Origin: Acidobacteriota bacterium
GTDB taxonomy: Bacteria > Acidobacteriota > Vicinamibacteria > Fen-336
DNA length: 7,901 nt
Assembly: GCA_003155335.1 (NCBI GenBank)
Contig: PMCG01000028.1
Span: 5,884-13,784 of the forward strand
Direction: 5' to 3'
Below, in pieces: positions 1 to 6,289 of the stretch. Position numbers and translations under genes: made by a program. Positions within the stretch are counted from its first letter, which is position 1. The number at the start of each line of letters is the position of its first letter. Under the pieces are notes generated by a model, which was not told the origin of the DNA, ran no database searches, and worked only from the letters and a program-made list of their open reading frames with translations.

Positions 1-1143
1 CCGCGCGAGCTGCTCGAGAGCTTTCTCGACGAGTTCTTCGCCGCCTTGGCCGAGCCGCTGCACCTGCGCGGCGGGGCCCTGTACGTCGAGCGTCGGGACG
101 GGTTTGAGCGGCTGAAGCAAGTCGGCCCGATCCAGACGGCCGCGGACCTCATCCCCGCTGCTGCTGCTCCGCTCGGCCTGCTTGCCAAGCACCGCGTGTA
201 CATCTTCTCCGAACCGGACGCACCGAGCGCGCCCAGCCGCTTTGGCGTGCTGCCCTGGGGCGCGTCCGCCGCGCTGCTGGTCGGGCGACGGCCGCACCGT
301 CACGCTTTCTTCTTCTTGCTGGGCGATGGCTGGACGCGCGAGGAGCTCGACTTTGCCCTCAACACCGTGCGTGCCGCGCTCGGTTCGCGCCTGATGGAGG
401 AGCGCGTGCGCGGAAGCTTTGCCGAGGCGGCCGAGATCCAGCAGAGCCTGCTGCTGGAGGAGGCCCCCGATTTCCCAGGCTACCTGATCGCCTGCCGCTC
501 GGTGCCTGCCGAAGAAGTCGGCGGCGACTTCTACGATTTCGTGCCCTTCGAGAGCGAGATGCTGGCCGTCTCCGTGGGTGACGCCAGCGGCCATGGTCTG
601 CCGGCCGCGCTGCTCGTGCGCGACGTGGTCACCGGCCTGCGCATGGGTATCGAGAAGGCGATGAAGATCGTGCCGGTCTTCGAGAAGCTGAATCAGGTGA
701 TCCATCGCAGCAATCTCTCGAGCCGCTTCATCTCCGTCTTCTACGGCGAGCTCGAGGCCAACGGGAACCTGATCTACGTGAACGCCGGCCACCAGGCGCC
801 GTTGTTGTTCTTGCACGATCGCGTGGTGGCCCTGACCACCGGCGGCACCGTGATCGGGCCGCTGCCGGAGGTGCGCTTCAAGCGCGGCTACACGCACGTC
901 GATCGCGGCGCGACGTTGGTGCTGATGACGGACGGGATCGTCGAGCGCCGCAACCCGGCTGGCGAGTTCTTCGGCGAGGAGCAGCTCAAGGCCCTTGTTC
1001 AGCAGAACCTAAGCCTCGAGCCGGAGTCCCTGCTCGAGAGCCTCTTCGCGGCTGTCGTGGCCTGGGGCGCCGGCGGCCCCTGGGAGGACGACGCCACGTT
1101 GGTCGTGATCCGACGTCTGGACAAGCCGCGCTCAGGGAGTTAG
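1..1143 (+). CDS. GAF domain / SpoIIE-RsbU-type PP2C serine phosphatase (5' end outside window)
   Basis: The frame is open from the first base to the TAG at 1141-1143, so the gene begins upstream. The first in-frame start-like codon, a TTG at 46, lies inside what looks like a GAF-domain helix and is probably not the true start. Counting codons from base 1, residues 1 to about 115 resemble a GAF sensor fold. A charged helical linker (about 120-155, including MEERVRGSFAEAAEIQQSLL) leads into a SpoIIE/PP2C catalytic domain (about 155-375). The metal-site motifs are visible: EVGGDFYDF with D176 and D179, GDASGHG with D194, YVNAGHQAPLL, MTDGIVERR with D311, and EDDATLVV with D363/D364. In this family such enzymes dephosphorylate phosphoserine or phosphothreonine on anti-anti-sigma (STAS) proteins or response pathways, under control of the sensor domain. 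No STAS or anti-sigma partner is visible here, so the substrate is unknown. The gene converges on the rng operon with 19 bp between stop codons. The domain call is firm; the signal and target are not known. Confidence 0.9.
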   Translation, partial: PRELLESFLDEFFAALAEPLHLRGGALYVERRDGFERLKQVGPIQTAADLIPAAAAPLGLLAKHRVYIFSEPDAPSAPSRFGVLPWGASAALLVGRRPHRHAFFFLLGDGWTREELDFALNTVRAALGSRLMEERVRGSFAEAAEIQQSLLLEEAPDFPGYLIACRSVPAEEVGGDFYDFVPFESEMLAVSVGDASGHGLPAALLVRDVVTGLRMGIEKAMKIVPVFEKLNQVIHRSNLSSRFISVFYGELEANGNLIYVNAGHQAPLLFLHDRVVALTTGGTVIGPLPEVRFKRGYTHVDRGATLVLMTDGIVERRNPAGEFFGEEQLKALVQQNLSLEPESLLESLFAAVVAWGAGGPWEDDATLVVIRRLDKPRSGS

Positions 1144-1155
1144 GAGCGCGAAGAT

Positions 1156-1174
1156 CCGCGGCTCACAGCCGCGG
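1156..1174. terminator. Perfect 8-bp hairpin at convergent gene ends (possible terminator)
   Basis: CCGCGGCT, a CAC loop and AGCCGCGG form a perfect GC-rich 8-bp stem. It lies just after the phosphatase stop and overlaps the stop codon of the minus-strand 78-codon ORF. Its position between convergent genes suits a bidirectional terminator or 3'-end stabiliser. Neither side has a U-tract, so it is not a textbook intrinsic terminator. Confidence 0.4.
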
Positions 1175-1399
1175 GCGCGGTGCCAGAGCCCGGCCCAGCG
1201 GGGCGAGAGAAGTCAGCGCGTCTCCGTTCTGCGCGGCATCGTCGATGGCAGCCAACACGCGCGCCAGCGGGACGCCGTCGCGCCGCCAGGCGCGCACGAG
1301 AGCAAAGTCGGGCGGCGAGAGCACGTGCTCGCGACCGCGATGGATGCTCAGCCGCCGCTCGACTGCATCGGCGTACGCGGCCAGCTCGATCGCGCTCAC
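1163..1399 (-). CDS. Small conserved-looking protein of unknown function, coupled to rng (78 aa)
   Basis: A GTG start (1399-1397) overlaps the rng stop codon in the sequence GTGA, and the frame runs 78 codons to a TGA at 1165-1163. The frame also stays open upstream inside rng, but there it is only an Arg/Gly-rich shadow. From the GTG onward the composition becomes that of a normal folded protein: an amphipathic N-terminal helix (IELAAYADAVERRL), a short basic turn, then LSPPDFALVRAWRRDGVPLA and RVLAAIDDA, which looks like a small helical module. The pattern of a Leu-Ser-Pro-x-Asp-Phe helix, a Gly-Val-Pro-Leu turn and a Val-Leu-x-x-Ile-Asp helix recalls short uncharacterised proteins I associate with deltaproteobacterial genomes; that is memory, not a search result. 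No signal peptide, membrane segment or catalytic motif is visible. The Shine-Dalgarno is weak, so translation probably depends on ribosomes finishing rng. The C-terminus (LGRALAPRPRL) looks disordered. Function unknown. Confidence 0.72.
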   Translation of the reverse strand: MSAIELAAYADAVERRLSIHRGREHVLSPPDFALVRAWRRDGVPLARVLAAIDDAAQNGDALTSLAPLGRALAPRPRL

Positions 1400-2916
1400 G
1401 CCTGCGCGTCCGCGGCGCGAACCACCAGATCGAACTGCTCCTGGTGCAGCAGCGGGTCGGCCTTGACGACGATCTCGGCGCCCATCACGGTCGCAAGGTC
1501 GTTGAGCACGCTGGCCTCCTCCTCGCGCAGCGCCCGAGCCACTTCCGGGCTCACCTTGAGCAATAGGCCCGTGCCGCGCATCTCGGCTGCCAGCTTGTGC
1601 ACCTCGTCGAAGATCTCGGAGCAGACCGTGGTCGCGCTCTTGACCATGCCCGCCCCGCCGCAGTAGGGACAGGGCTCGCACAGCAGGCGCTCAAGAGAGT
1701 GCTTGACACGCTTGCGCGTGATGATCGCCAGTCCGAACTCGTTCACGGCCAGCACCTTTGACGGTGCGCGATCGCGTTTGAGCTCCTCTTCCAGCAGCTT
1801 CATCACCGCCTGCCGGCTTCTGCGCTCCTCCATGTCGATGAAGTCCACGACCACGATGCCGCCGAGGTCGCGCAGGCGGAGCTGACAGACGATCTCCTTG
1901 ACGGCCTCGAGGTTGGTCTGGAGGATGGTGTCCTCGAGCCGCTCTTTGCCGACGTAGCGGCCGGTGTTGACGTCGATCGCTACCAGCGCCTCGGTCTGGT
2001 TGATGACCAGGTAGCCCCCGCTCGGCAGCCAGACCTTGGAGCGCAGCGCGCGCTCGATCTCGGTGGCCACGCCGTAGGCCTCGAAGATCGGCTGCGGCCG
2101 GTTGAACAAGCGCACACGCGGCGCCAACTCCGGCTGGAGTTCGTTGACCAGGTCGAGGGTGCGCCGGAACTCACGCTCGGTGTCGAGCCAGATCGCGGCG
2201 ATCTCGCCACTGAGCAGATCGCGCAGCAGACGCTGCACGAGCCCGAGCTCGTGATGGAGCAAGGCCGGCGCCCGCTCGCGCGAGGCGGTGGCGCGGATCT
2301 CGTCCCAGGTCTTGGTCAGGTAGCGTGCGTCGCGCTCGAAGTCCTCGCGCGTGCGGCCCAGGCCGGCCGTACGAACGATGAAGCCGCCTCCGCCGCGCTC
2401 CAGGCGCAGCTCTTTGAGCATCGTCTTCAAGCGGCGGCGCTCGTTCTCGTCGACGATCTTGCGCGAGACGCCGACGTGCTCGACCGTTGGCATGAAGACG
2501 AGATGGCGGCCGGGCAGGGAGACGTGGGAGGTGATGCGTGCGCCCTTGTTGCCAAGAGGCTCTTTGACCGCTTGCACCAGGACGTCCTGGCCTTCGTGCA
2601 GACGCTGCTCGATCGGCCCGCGCCGCGCAGCGCCGCCATTGGCGCTGACCTCGGCCTGTTCCTCGGGCGTCAGGAGGTTCTCGCCCCATTCTTCGAAGAC
2701 GTCGGCGACGTAGAGAAACGCGTCGCGTTCGAGCCCTAGGGCCACAAAGGCGGACTGCATCCCGGGAACGACGCGGGTGACGCGGCCTTTGTAGATGTTG
2801 CCGACGATGCCGCGGTGCGCTTCACGCTCGATGAACAGCTCGGAGACGACGCTGTCTTCGAGCAGCGCGACCTTGGTCTCGCGCCTGGTGCTGCTGACGA
2901 TCAGCTCCTTGGTCAT
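1396..2916 (-). CDS. rng: Ribonuclease G/E family endoribonuclease
   Basis: The 506-aa product matches RNase G and the catalytic half of RNase E, and is close to the usual RNase G length of about 490 aa. It should make 5'-monophosphate-stimulated single-strand cuts in mRNA and in rRNA precursors in the cytoplasm. The S1 RNA-binding domain spans about residues 36-130 (RGIVGNIYKGRVTRVVPGMQ). The 5'-sensor motif is FIVRTAG with R182/T183. The DNase I-like catalytic region holds D315 and N317 (AIDVNTG) and D358 (VVVDFIDM), with spacing that matches D303/N305/D346 of E. coli RNase E. C416 and C419 (CPYCGG) are the Zn-link cysteines, placed as in RNase E C404/C407. The long disordered degradosome scaffold of RNase E is absent, so rng is the better symbol. 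The ATG at 2916-2914 follows a GGAAGG Shine-Dalgarno 8 nt away, and both lie in a 9-bp hairpin. In E. coli rng (cafA) also lies beside mreBCD. The last codons overlap a downstream small ORF. Confidence 0.96.
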   Translation of the reverse strand: MTKELIVSSTRRETKVALLEDSVVSELFIEREAHRGIVGNIYKGRVTRVVPGMQSAFVALGLERDAFLYVADVFEEWGENLLTPEEQAEVSANGGAARRGPIEQRLHEGQDVLVQAVKEPLGNKGARITSHVSLPGRHLVFMPTVEHVGVSRKIVDENERRRLKTMLKELRLERGGGGFIVRTAGLGRTREDFERDARYLTKTWDEIRATASRERAPALLHHELGLVQRLLRDLLSGEIAAIWLDTEREFRRTLDLVNELQPELAPRVRLFNRPQPIFEAYGVATEIERALRSKVWLPSGGYLVINQTEALVAIDVNTGRYVGKERLEDTILQTNLEAVKEIVCQLRLRDLGGIVVVDFIDMEERRSRQAVMKLLEEELKRDRAPSKVLAVNEFGLAIITRKRVKHSLERLLCEPCPYCGGAGMVKSATTVCSEIFDEVHKLAAEMRGTGLLLKVSPEVARALREEEASVLNDLATVMGAEIVVKADPLLHQEQFDLVVRAADAQA

Positions 2917-2934
2917 GGAAGATCCCTTCCATGA
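2913..2934 (-). promoter_or_regulatory. Hairpin sequestering the ribosome binding site and start codon of rng
   Basis: On the rng mRNA sense strand, TCATGGAAG, the loop GGAT and CTTCCATGA form a perfect 9-bp inverted repeat with a 4-nt loop. The 5' arm and loop contain the Shine-Dalgarno GGAAGG (2930-2925); the 3' arm contains the rng start ATG (2916-2914). When folded, both would be occluded. The 5' arm carries a second ATG (2933-2931) that is out of frame with rng and opens a 36-codon frame ending at 2822. The inverted repeat is directly visible. A role in translational control, or as a DNA operator, is inference. Confidence 0.6.
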
Positions 2935-3245
2935 GCCGGACTCTTCGCGCGCGTGGGCGTGCCGCCCCCGTCTTCAGAAGCGCAGGCGCGGGCCCTGGTG
3001 CGGCCCACTTCGCGGTGCGCCAGAGCCCCGGTTGTAGCGAGCAGGGGGCGACGGACTGAGGACGCCGCGCAGGGCGCGAGCATCCCGTCGGACGCCGACC
3101 CGGAGGGCCGGCTGCTGCGAGCGCGCAGAGAACGGGCTCATGCATAGACGCGTGGGGTGAGCGCACTCGCAGAGTCGAGCGCCTCCACCCCGTGTGTCGG
3201 AATTGAAAGAGGGCAATGTGCGGCAAGCGCGCGAGGGGCATCGCT
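2935..3245 (-). other. Non-coding gap between rodA and rng: candidate structured leader or promoter region
   Basis: This is the only long space without a credible gene. Frames crossing it are Arg/Ala/Pro-rich and overlap neighbouring genes. On the minus strand it holds several GC-rich potential stems. GCCGGCCC with GGGTCGGC (3112-3094, one G-U pair) competes with an overlapping alternative, GTCGG with CCGAC (3099-3087). A longer imperfect stem (3154-3191) pairs GGGGTG with CACCCC and contains inner GCGC/GCGC and ACTC/GAGT pairings. The only relatively AT-rich patch, about 3195-3215, lies some 280 nt upstream of rng and would suit a promoter, but I could not assign a convincing -35/-10 pair. 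No U-tract terminator follows rodA, so readthrough from the mre operon into rng is possible. Confidence 0.4.
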
Positions 3246-4487
3246 CTAGTTCGCAAAGCGCCGCATGCGCACGTTGAGGATCAGGCCGATGGCCATGAAT
3301 GCGGACAGCGTCGACGATCCGCCGTAGCTGAGCAGCGGAAGGGGAAGACCCTTGACCGGCACGAGCCCGGCAACCATAGCAATATTGTATATGACCTGGA
3401 ACGTCAGCATGGACGCCAGCCCGGCGACGAGCAGGGCGCCCAGGCGGTCGCGGGCGCGACGAGCCGTCTCGAACATGCGCCAGAACAGAGTCAGGTAGAG
3501 TGCCAGGGTCAGGCTGACGCCGACAAAGCCGGTCTCCTCTGCCAGCACCGAAAAGATGAAGTCGGTGTGCCGCGCGGGGAGATAGCCGAGCTGACTCTGG
3601 CCGCCTTGGCCGTAACCGCGCCCCAGAAAGCCTCCCGAGCCCACTGCGATGCGTGACTGGCGACTCTGATAGCCGGCGCCGCGGTGGTCGCTGGCGCGCG
3701 GCTCGATGTGCACGTAGCGCGCGAGCTGGCGACCCAGCCAGCCATCGGGATTGATGTAGGGTGCCACGTGACTCACCACGCGCCGCCGCTGATAGCCCTT
3801 GGCAAAAGCCCAGCCCAGTCCGCCCGCTCCTAGGACCAGCACGAGCGCGAGCACCACCAGTGCCCGCGGGCGCAGGCCGCCCAGAAAGGCCGCGGCGAAG
3901 AACATGGGCACCAGACAGAAGGCCGTGCCGAGATCGGGCTCGAGCGCGATCAGCAGTGCGAGCACGGCGGTCGCCACGCCAGGCCCGATGAGGTCCCGCA
4001 GATCGAGCGAGTCCTTGCGCGACTCGGCGAACGCCCGCGCGACGACGAGCGCCGCGATCAGCTTGGCCGGCTCGGACGGCTGTAGCTGAAGTGAACCCAG
4101 GGTTAGCCAGCGGCGGGTGCCCGCGATAGAGTGCCCGAAGAGTAGCAGGCCGGCGAGCATAGTCGCGGCCGCCACGTAGAGCAGCGGGGCGCGATCGGCC
4201 AAGCGGCGGTAGTCAATCGCTATCACCACCAGGAATGCGATACAGCCGAGCGCCATCCATCCAGCCTGCTTCACCCACTGCGGCGTGCGTCGCGCTTGGG
4301 CCGCCGTCGCCCGCTCCGCCGTCGCTGCGTCGGGCGCGTTCGCGACGACTTGAACGGAAGGAGGCTCTTGACGTGTGCGCGTTGCGCTGGCAATCAGGGC
4401 CAGGCCGATGCACGCGAGTGTGAGGCTCGTGCCCAGAAGCAGCCAATCGATGTTGAGCAGGAGACGGCGGTCGATGGCCACGGTCAA
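3246..4487 (-). CDS. rodA: RodA, SEDS-family peptidoglycan glycosyltransferase
   Basis: The 413-aa multi-spanning inner-membrane protein polymerises lipid II into glycan strands during elongation, in complex with PBP2. SEDS signatures are in order: TRRWLTLG (W127), LQPSEPAKL (135-143), ALEPDLGTA (181-189), RIAVGSGGFLGRGYGQG (279-295), YLPARHTDFIF (302-312) with the predicted catalytic D309, and the C-terminal VPVKGLPLPLLSYGGSS (376-392). Two stretches are longer than in E. coli RodA. The first periplasmic loop (about 36-74) is Ala/Thr/Gln-rich, and about 21 extra residues lie between YQRRR (232-236) and GAGYQ (270-274). The start is a TTG (4487-4485) overlapping the mrdA stop as TTGA. A GTG two codons later (4481-4479) is an alternative, and neither has a good Shine-Dalgarno. 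The low-efficiency start and the overlap suggest expression coupled to mrdA. Confidence 0.96.
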   Translation of the reverse strand: MTVAIDRRLLLNIDWLLLGTSLTLACIGLALIASATRTRQEPPSVQVVANAPDAATAERATAAQARRTPQWVKQAGWMALGCIAFLVVIAIDYRRLADRAPLLYVAAATMLAGLLLFGHSIAGTRRWLTLGSLQLQPSEPAKLIAALVVARAFAESRKDSLDLRDLIGPGVATAVLALLIALEPDLGTAFCLVPMFFAAAFLGGLRPRALVVLALVLVLGAGGLGWAFAKGYQRRRVVSHVAPYINPDGWLGRQLARYVHIEPRASDHRGAGYQSRQSRIAVGSGGFLGRGYGQGGQSQLGYLPARHTDFIFSVLAEETGFVGVSLTLALYLTLFWRMFETARRARDRLGALLVAGLASMLTFQVIYNIAMVAGLVPVKGLPLPLLSYGGSSTLSAFMAIGLILNVRMRRFAN

Positions 4488-6289
4488 TTCGCCCGCGCGA
4501 CCGGCGCGGCGTCGTCCGCGCTGAAGAATCGCTGCAAGAAAGCTTGGGCCACGGGCGCCGCTGCCTCGCCGCCGGCGGCGCCGTGCTCGACGAGGAAGGC
4601 GAACGCCACGCGCGGGTTGTCCCGTGGCGCGAAGCCGATGAACCAGGCGTGCGGCAACAACTGCTCGTTCGCGCCGCCCGAGCGTACCAGACGTTCGTGC
4701 GAAACAACCTGCGCTGAGCCGGTCTTACCACACACGTCGTGGCCTGCGATCTGCGCGCGCCAACCTGAGCCGTGCTCGTTCACGACGGCCCACATGCCGT
4801 CGCGCACGGCCGCCAACGTCTCCGGCTTGAGGCCGACCGACTGTGGCGCCGCATGCGGCTGCGGCACGCCCCCTATGGCGCGGACGAAGTAGGGCTTCGG
4901 GAGGCGGCCGCCATTGGCCACACAAGCCGCCACGCATGCCATTTGCAGGGGCGTCACGGTCACCTGTCCTTGGCCGATCGCCACGGAAACGGTCTCGCCC
5001 GCGTACCAGGGCTTGCCCTGAACACGCTGCTTCCACTCGGGGTCCGGGATCAAACCGCTCATCTCGTGCGGCAGATCAAAGCCAGTCGGCGTTCCAAGGC
5101 CCAGCTTTTGCGCATAGCGCGCGATGCGCCCGATCGCGAGCTTCACGCCGACCTGAAAGAAGTAGACGTTGCACGACTCAGCCAGGGCACGCCTCAAGCT
5201 GATCGCGCCATGGCCCTGCGCGCGATGGCAGTGGAAGACGTTGCCGTACAGCGTGATCTGCCCCCCGCAGTGCAGCGTCGTCTCGGGCGTGATGATGCCC
5301 TCTTCGAGCCCGGCGGTAGCCACGATGATCTTGAACAGGCTGCCGGGCGAGTACTGGCCCTGGATGACTCGATTGATCAGAGGCGTGTCAGGGTCGGCCA
5401 TCAGACGCGCCCAGCGCGTGGGCTCGATACCGGTCGAGAAATCGTTCGGATCGAACGACGGCCGTGAGACGAGCGCCAAGACCGCGCCGGTGCGCGGATC
5501 AAGGGCCACGCCGCAGCCGGCGCGCCTGGCAAAGGCCTGCTCCATCGCCTGCTGCAGTGCGGCATCCAGCGTCAGGTCCAGTTGCGGACCGTCTACCGCT
5601 GCGTCGCGCTTCTCCTCGCGTACCTCCACGCCGCGGCTGTTGACGATCACGCGGCGGACACCTTCGTGGCCCATGAGAAAGCGGTTGTACGAGGCCTCGA
5701 GACCGGCCTGGCCGACCAGAGCGCCCGAGCGCACGCCAGCGTACTCCTCCGAACCGAGTTGGCGCTCCGTAATTTCGCCGACACGGCCCAGCGCATGGGC
5801 GGCGGCGGTGCCCAGCGGGTAGGAGCGCAGCGGCACGGGGTTGACTTCGAGCTGAGGTAACTCCAACCGTCGCGCCACCACCGACGCCACATCCTGCGGC
5901 GAGGCGTTGGCCTTGACCACGACGAGCTGAAACGGCGCACCGCGACGCGCGATCCGCTCTCGAATCTGACTCTCGCTGATGCGTAACAAACGACTCAGCG
6001 TGGCGATCGTCGCGTCGAGGTTCGGGCAGTCTTCAGGTCGCAGGAGGAGGCTGAAGGACGCCTGGTTCTCCACCAGGATCGCGCCCGAGTGGTCGAGCAT
6101 CGGGCCGCGTGGGGCTTGGATCGGGACCTGCCGGACTTGGTTGTTGTCGGCCAGCTCCCGGTAGTGATGTCCACGCAGGACCTGCAAATACCAGAAGACA
6201 ACGAACAAACTGGCGCAGGCAACGACGACGGCGTACTGGAGCACGGCCACGCGCGCTTGAGCCAGCCGTATGTCCTCGTAGATCCTCAC
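4484..6289 (-). CDS. mrdA: Penicillin-binding protein 2, elongation-specific transpeptidase
   Basis: The 601-aa class B PBP crosslinks new lateral-wall peptidoglycan in the periplasm, partnered by RodA. An N-terminal membrane anchor (about 17-38, VLQYAVVVACASLFVVFWYL) is followed by the pedestal domain (RGPMLDHSGAILVENQ at 61-76) and the transpeptidase domain (about 240-590). The active-site motifs are complete: S317-L-F-K320 with nucleophile S317, S372-C-N374, and K522-T-G524. C341, C354, H360 and C373 fall at spacings like a zinc site I recall in E. coli PBP2 (D350/D365/H371/C384). I chose the GTG at 6289-6287 because it overlaps the mreD stop as GTGA and has GGGAG 8 nt upstream. An in-frame ATG at 6316 would add nine residues but has no Shine-Dalgarno; the frame above that is a shadow of mreD. 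The stop overlaps the rodA start. Confidence 0.96.
   Translation of the reverse strand: MRIYEDIRLAQARVAVLQYAVVVACASLFVVFWYLQVLRGHHYRELADNNQVRQVPIQAPRGPMLDHSGAILVENQASFSLLLRPEDCPNLDATIATLSRLLRISESQIRERIARRGAPFQLVVVKANASPQDVASVVARRLELPQLEVNPVPLRSYPLGTAAAHALGRVGEITERQLGSEEYAGVRSGALVGQAGLEASYNRFLMGHEGVRRVIVNSRGVEVREEKRDAAVDGPQLDLTLDAALQQAMEQAFARRAGCGVALDPRTGAVLALVSRPSFDPNDFSTGIEPTRWARLMADPDTPLINRVIQGQYSPGSLFKIIVATAGLEEGIITPETTLHCGGQITLYGNVFHCHRAQGHGAISLRRALAESCNVYFFQVGVKLAIGRIARYAQKLGLGTPTGFDLPHEMSGLIPDPEWKQRVQGKPWYAGETVSVAIGQGQVTVTPLQMACVAACVANGGRLPKPYFVRAIGGVPQPHAAPQSVGLKPETLAAVRDGMWAVVNEHGSGWRAQIAGHDVCGKTGSAQVVSHERLVRSGGANEQLLPHAWFIGFAPRDNPRVAFAFLVEHGAAGGEAAAPVAQAFLQRFFSADDAAPVARAN

Noticed and set aside
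46..48. TTG at 46 as the start of the phosphatase gene.
   Set aside because: The frame is open to base 1 with protein-like sequence (ELLESFLDEFFAALAEPL) that continues the GAF-type helix, so the true start is outside the window.
1400..1681. Upstream extension of the 78-codon ORF to 172 residues.
   Set aside because: This part is an Arg/Gly-rich shadow of rng. Protein-like composition begins only at the GTG overlapping the rng stop.
3154..3191. Imperfect stem after rodA considered as an intrinsic terminator.
   Set aside because: No U-tract follows on either strand and the pairing has several internal loops; it is mentioned only as a possible leader element.
3181..3210. Plus-strand sequence around 3181-3210 ending in a GGAATTGAAAG-type motif resembles the 3' end of some CRISPR repeats.
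   Set aside because: Only one copy is present, there is no regular spacer array, and no cas gene is in the window. A chance match in a GC-rich gap is more likely.
2822..3256. Minus-strand 144-codon open frame across the rodA-rng gap.
   Set aside because: It overlaps the end of rodA and 95 bp of rng, its product is an Arg/Ala/Pro-rich string without motifs, and it has no ribosome binding site. High GC easily leaves such frames open.
4772..5467. Long plus-strand open frame (231 codons) antisense to mrdA, and similar ones antisense to rng (2251-2739), rodA (3216-3656) and mreD/mrdA (6089-6874).
   Set aside because: They lie opposite strongly supported genes, show shadow-type composition and carry no recognisable domain.
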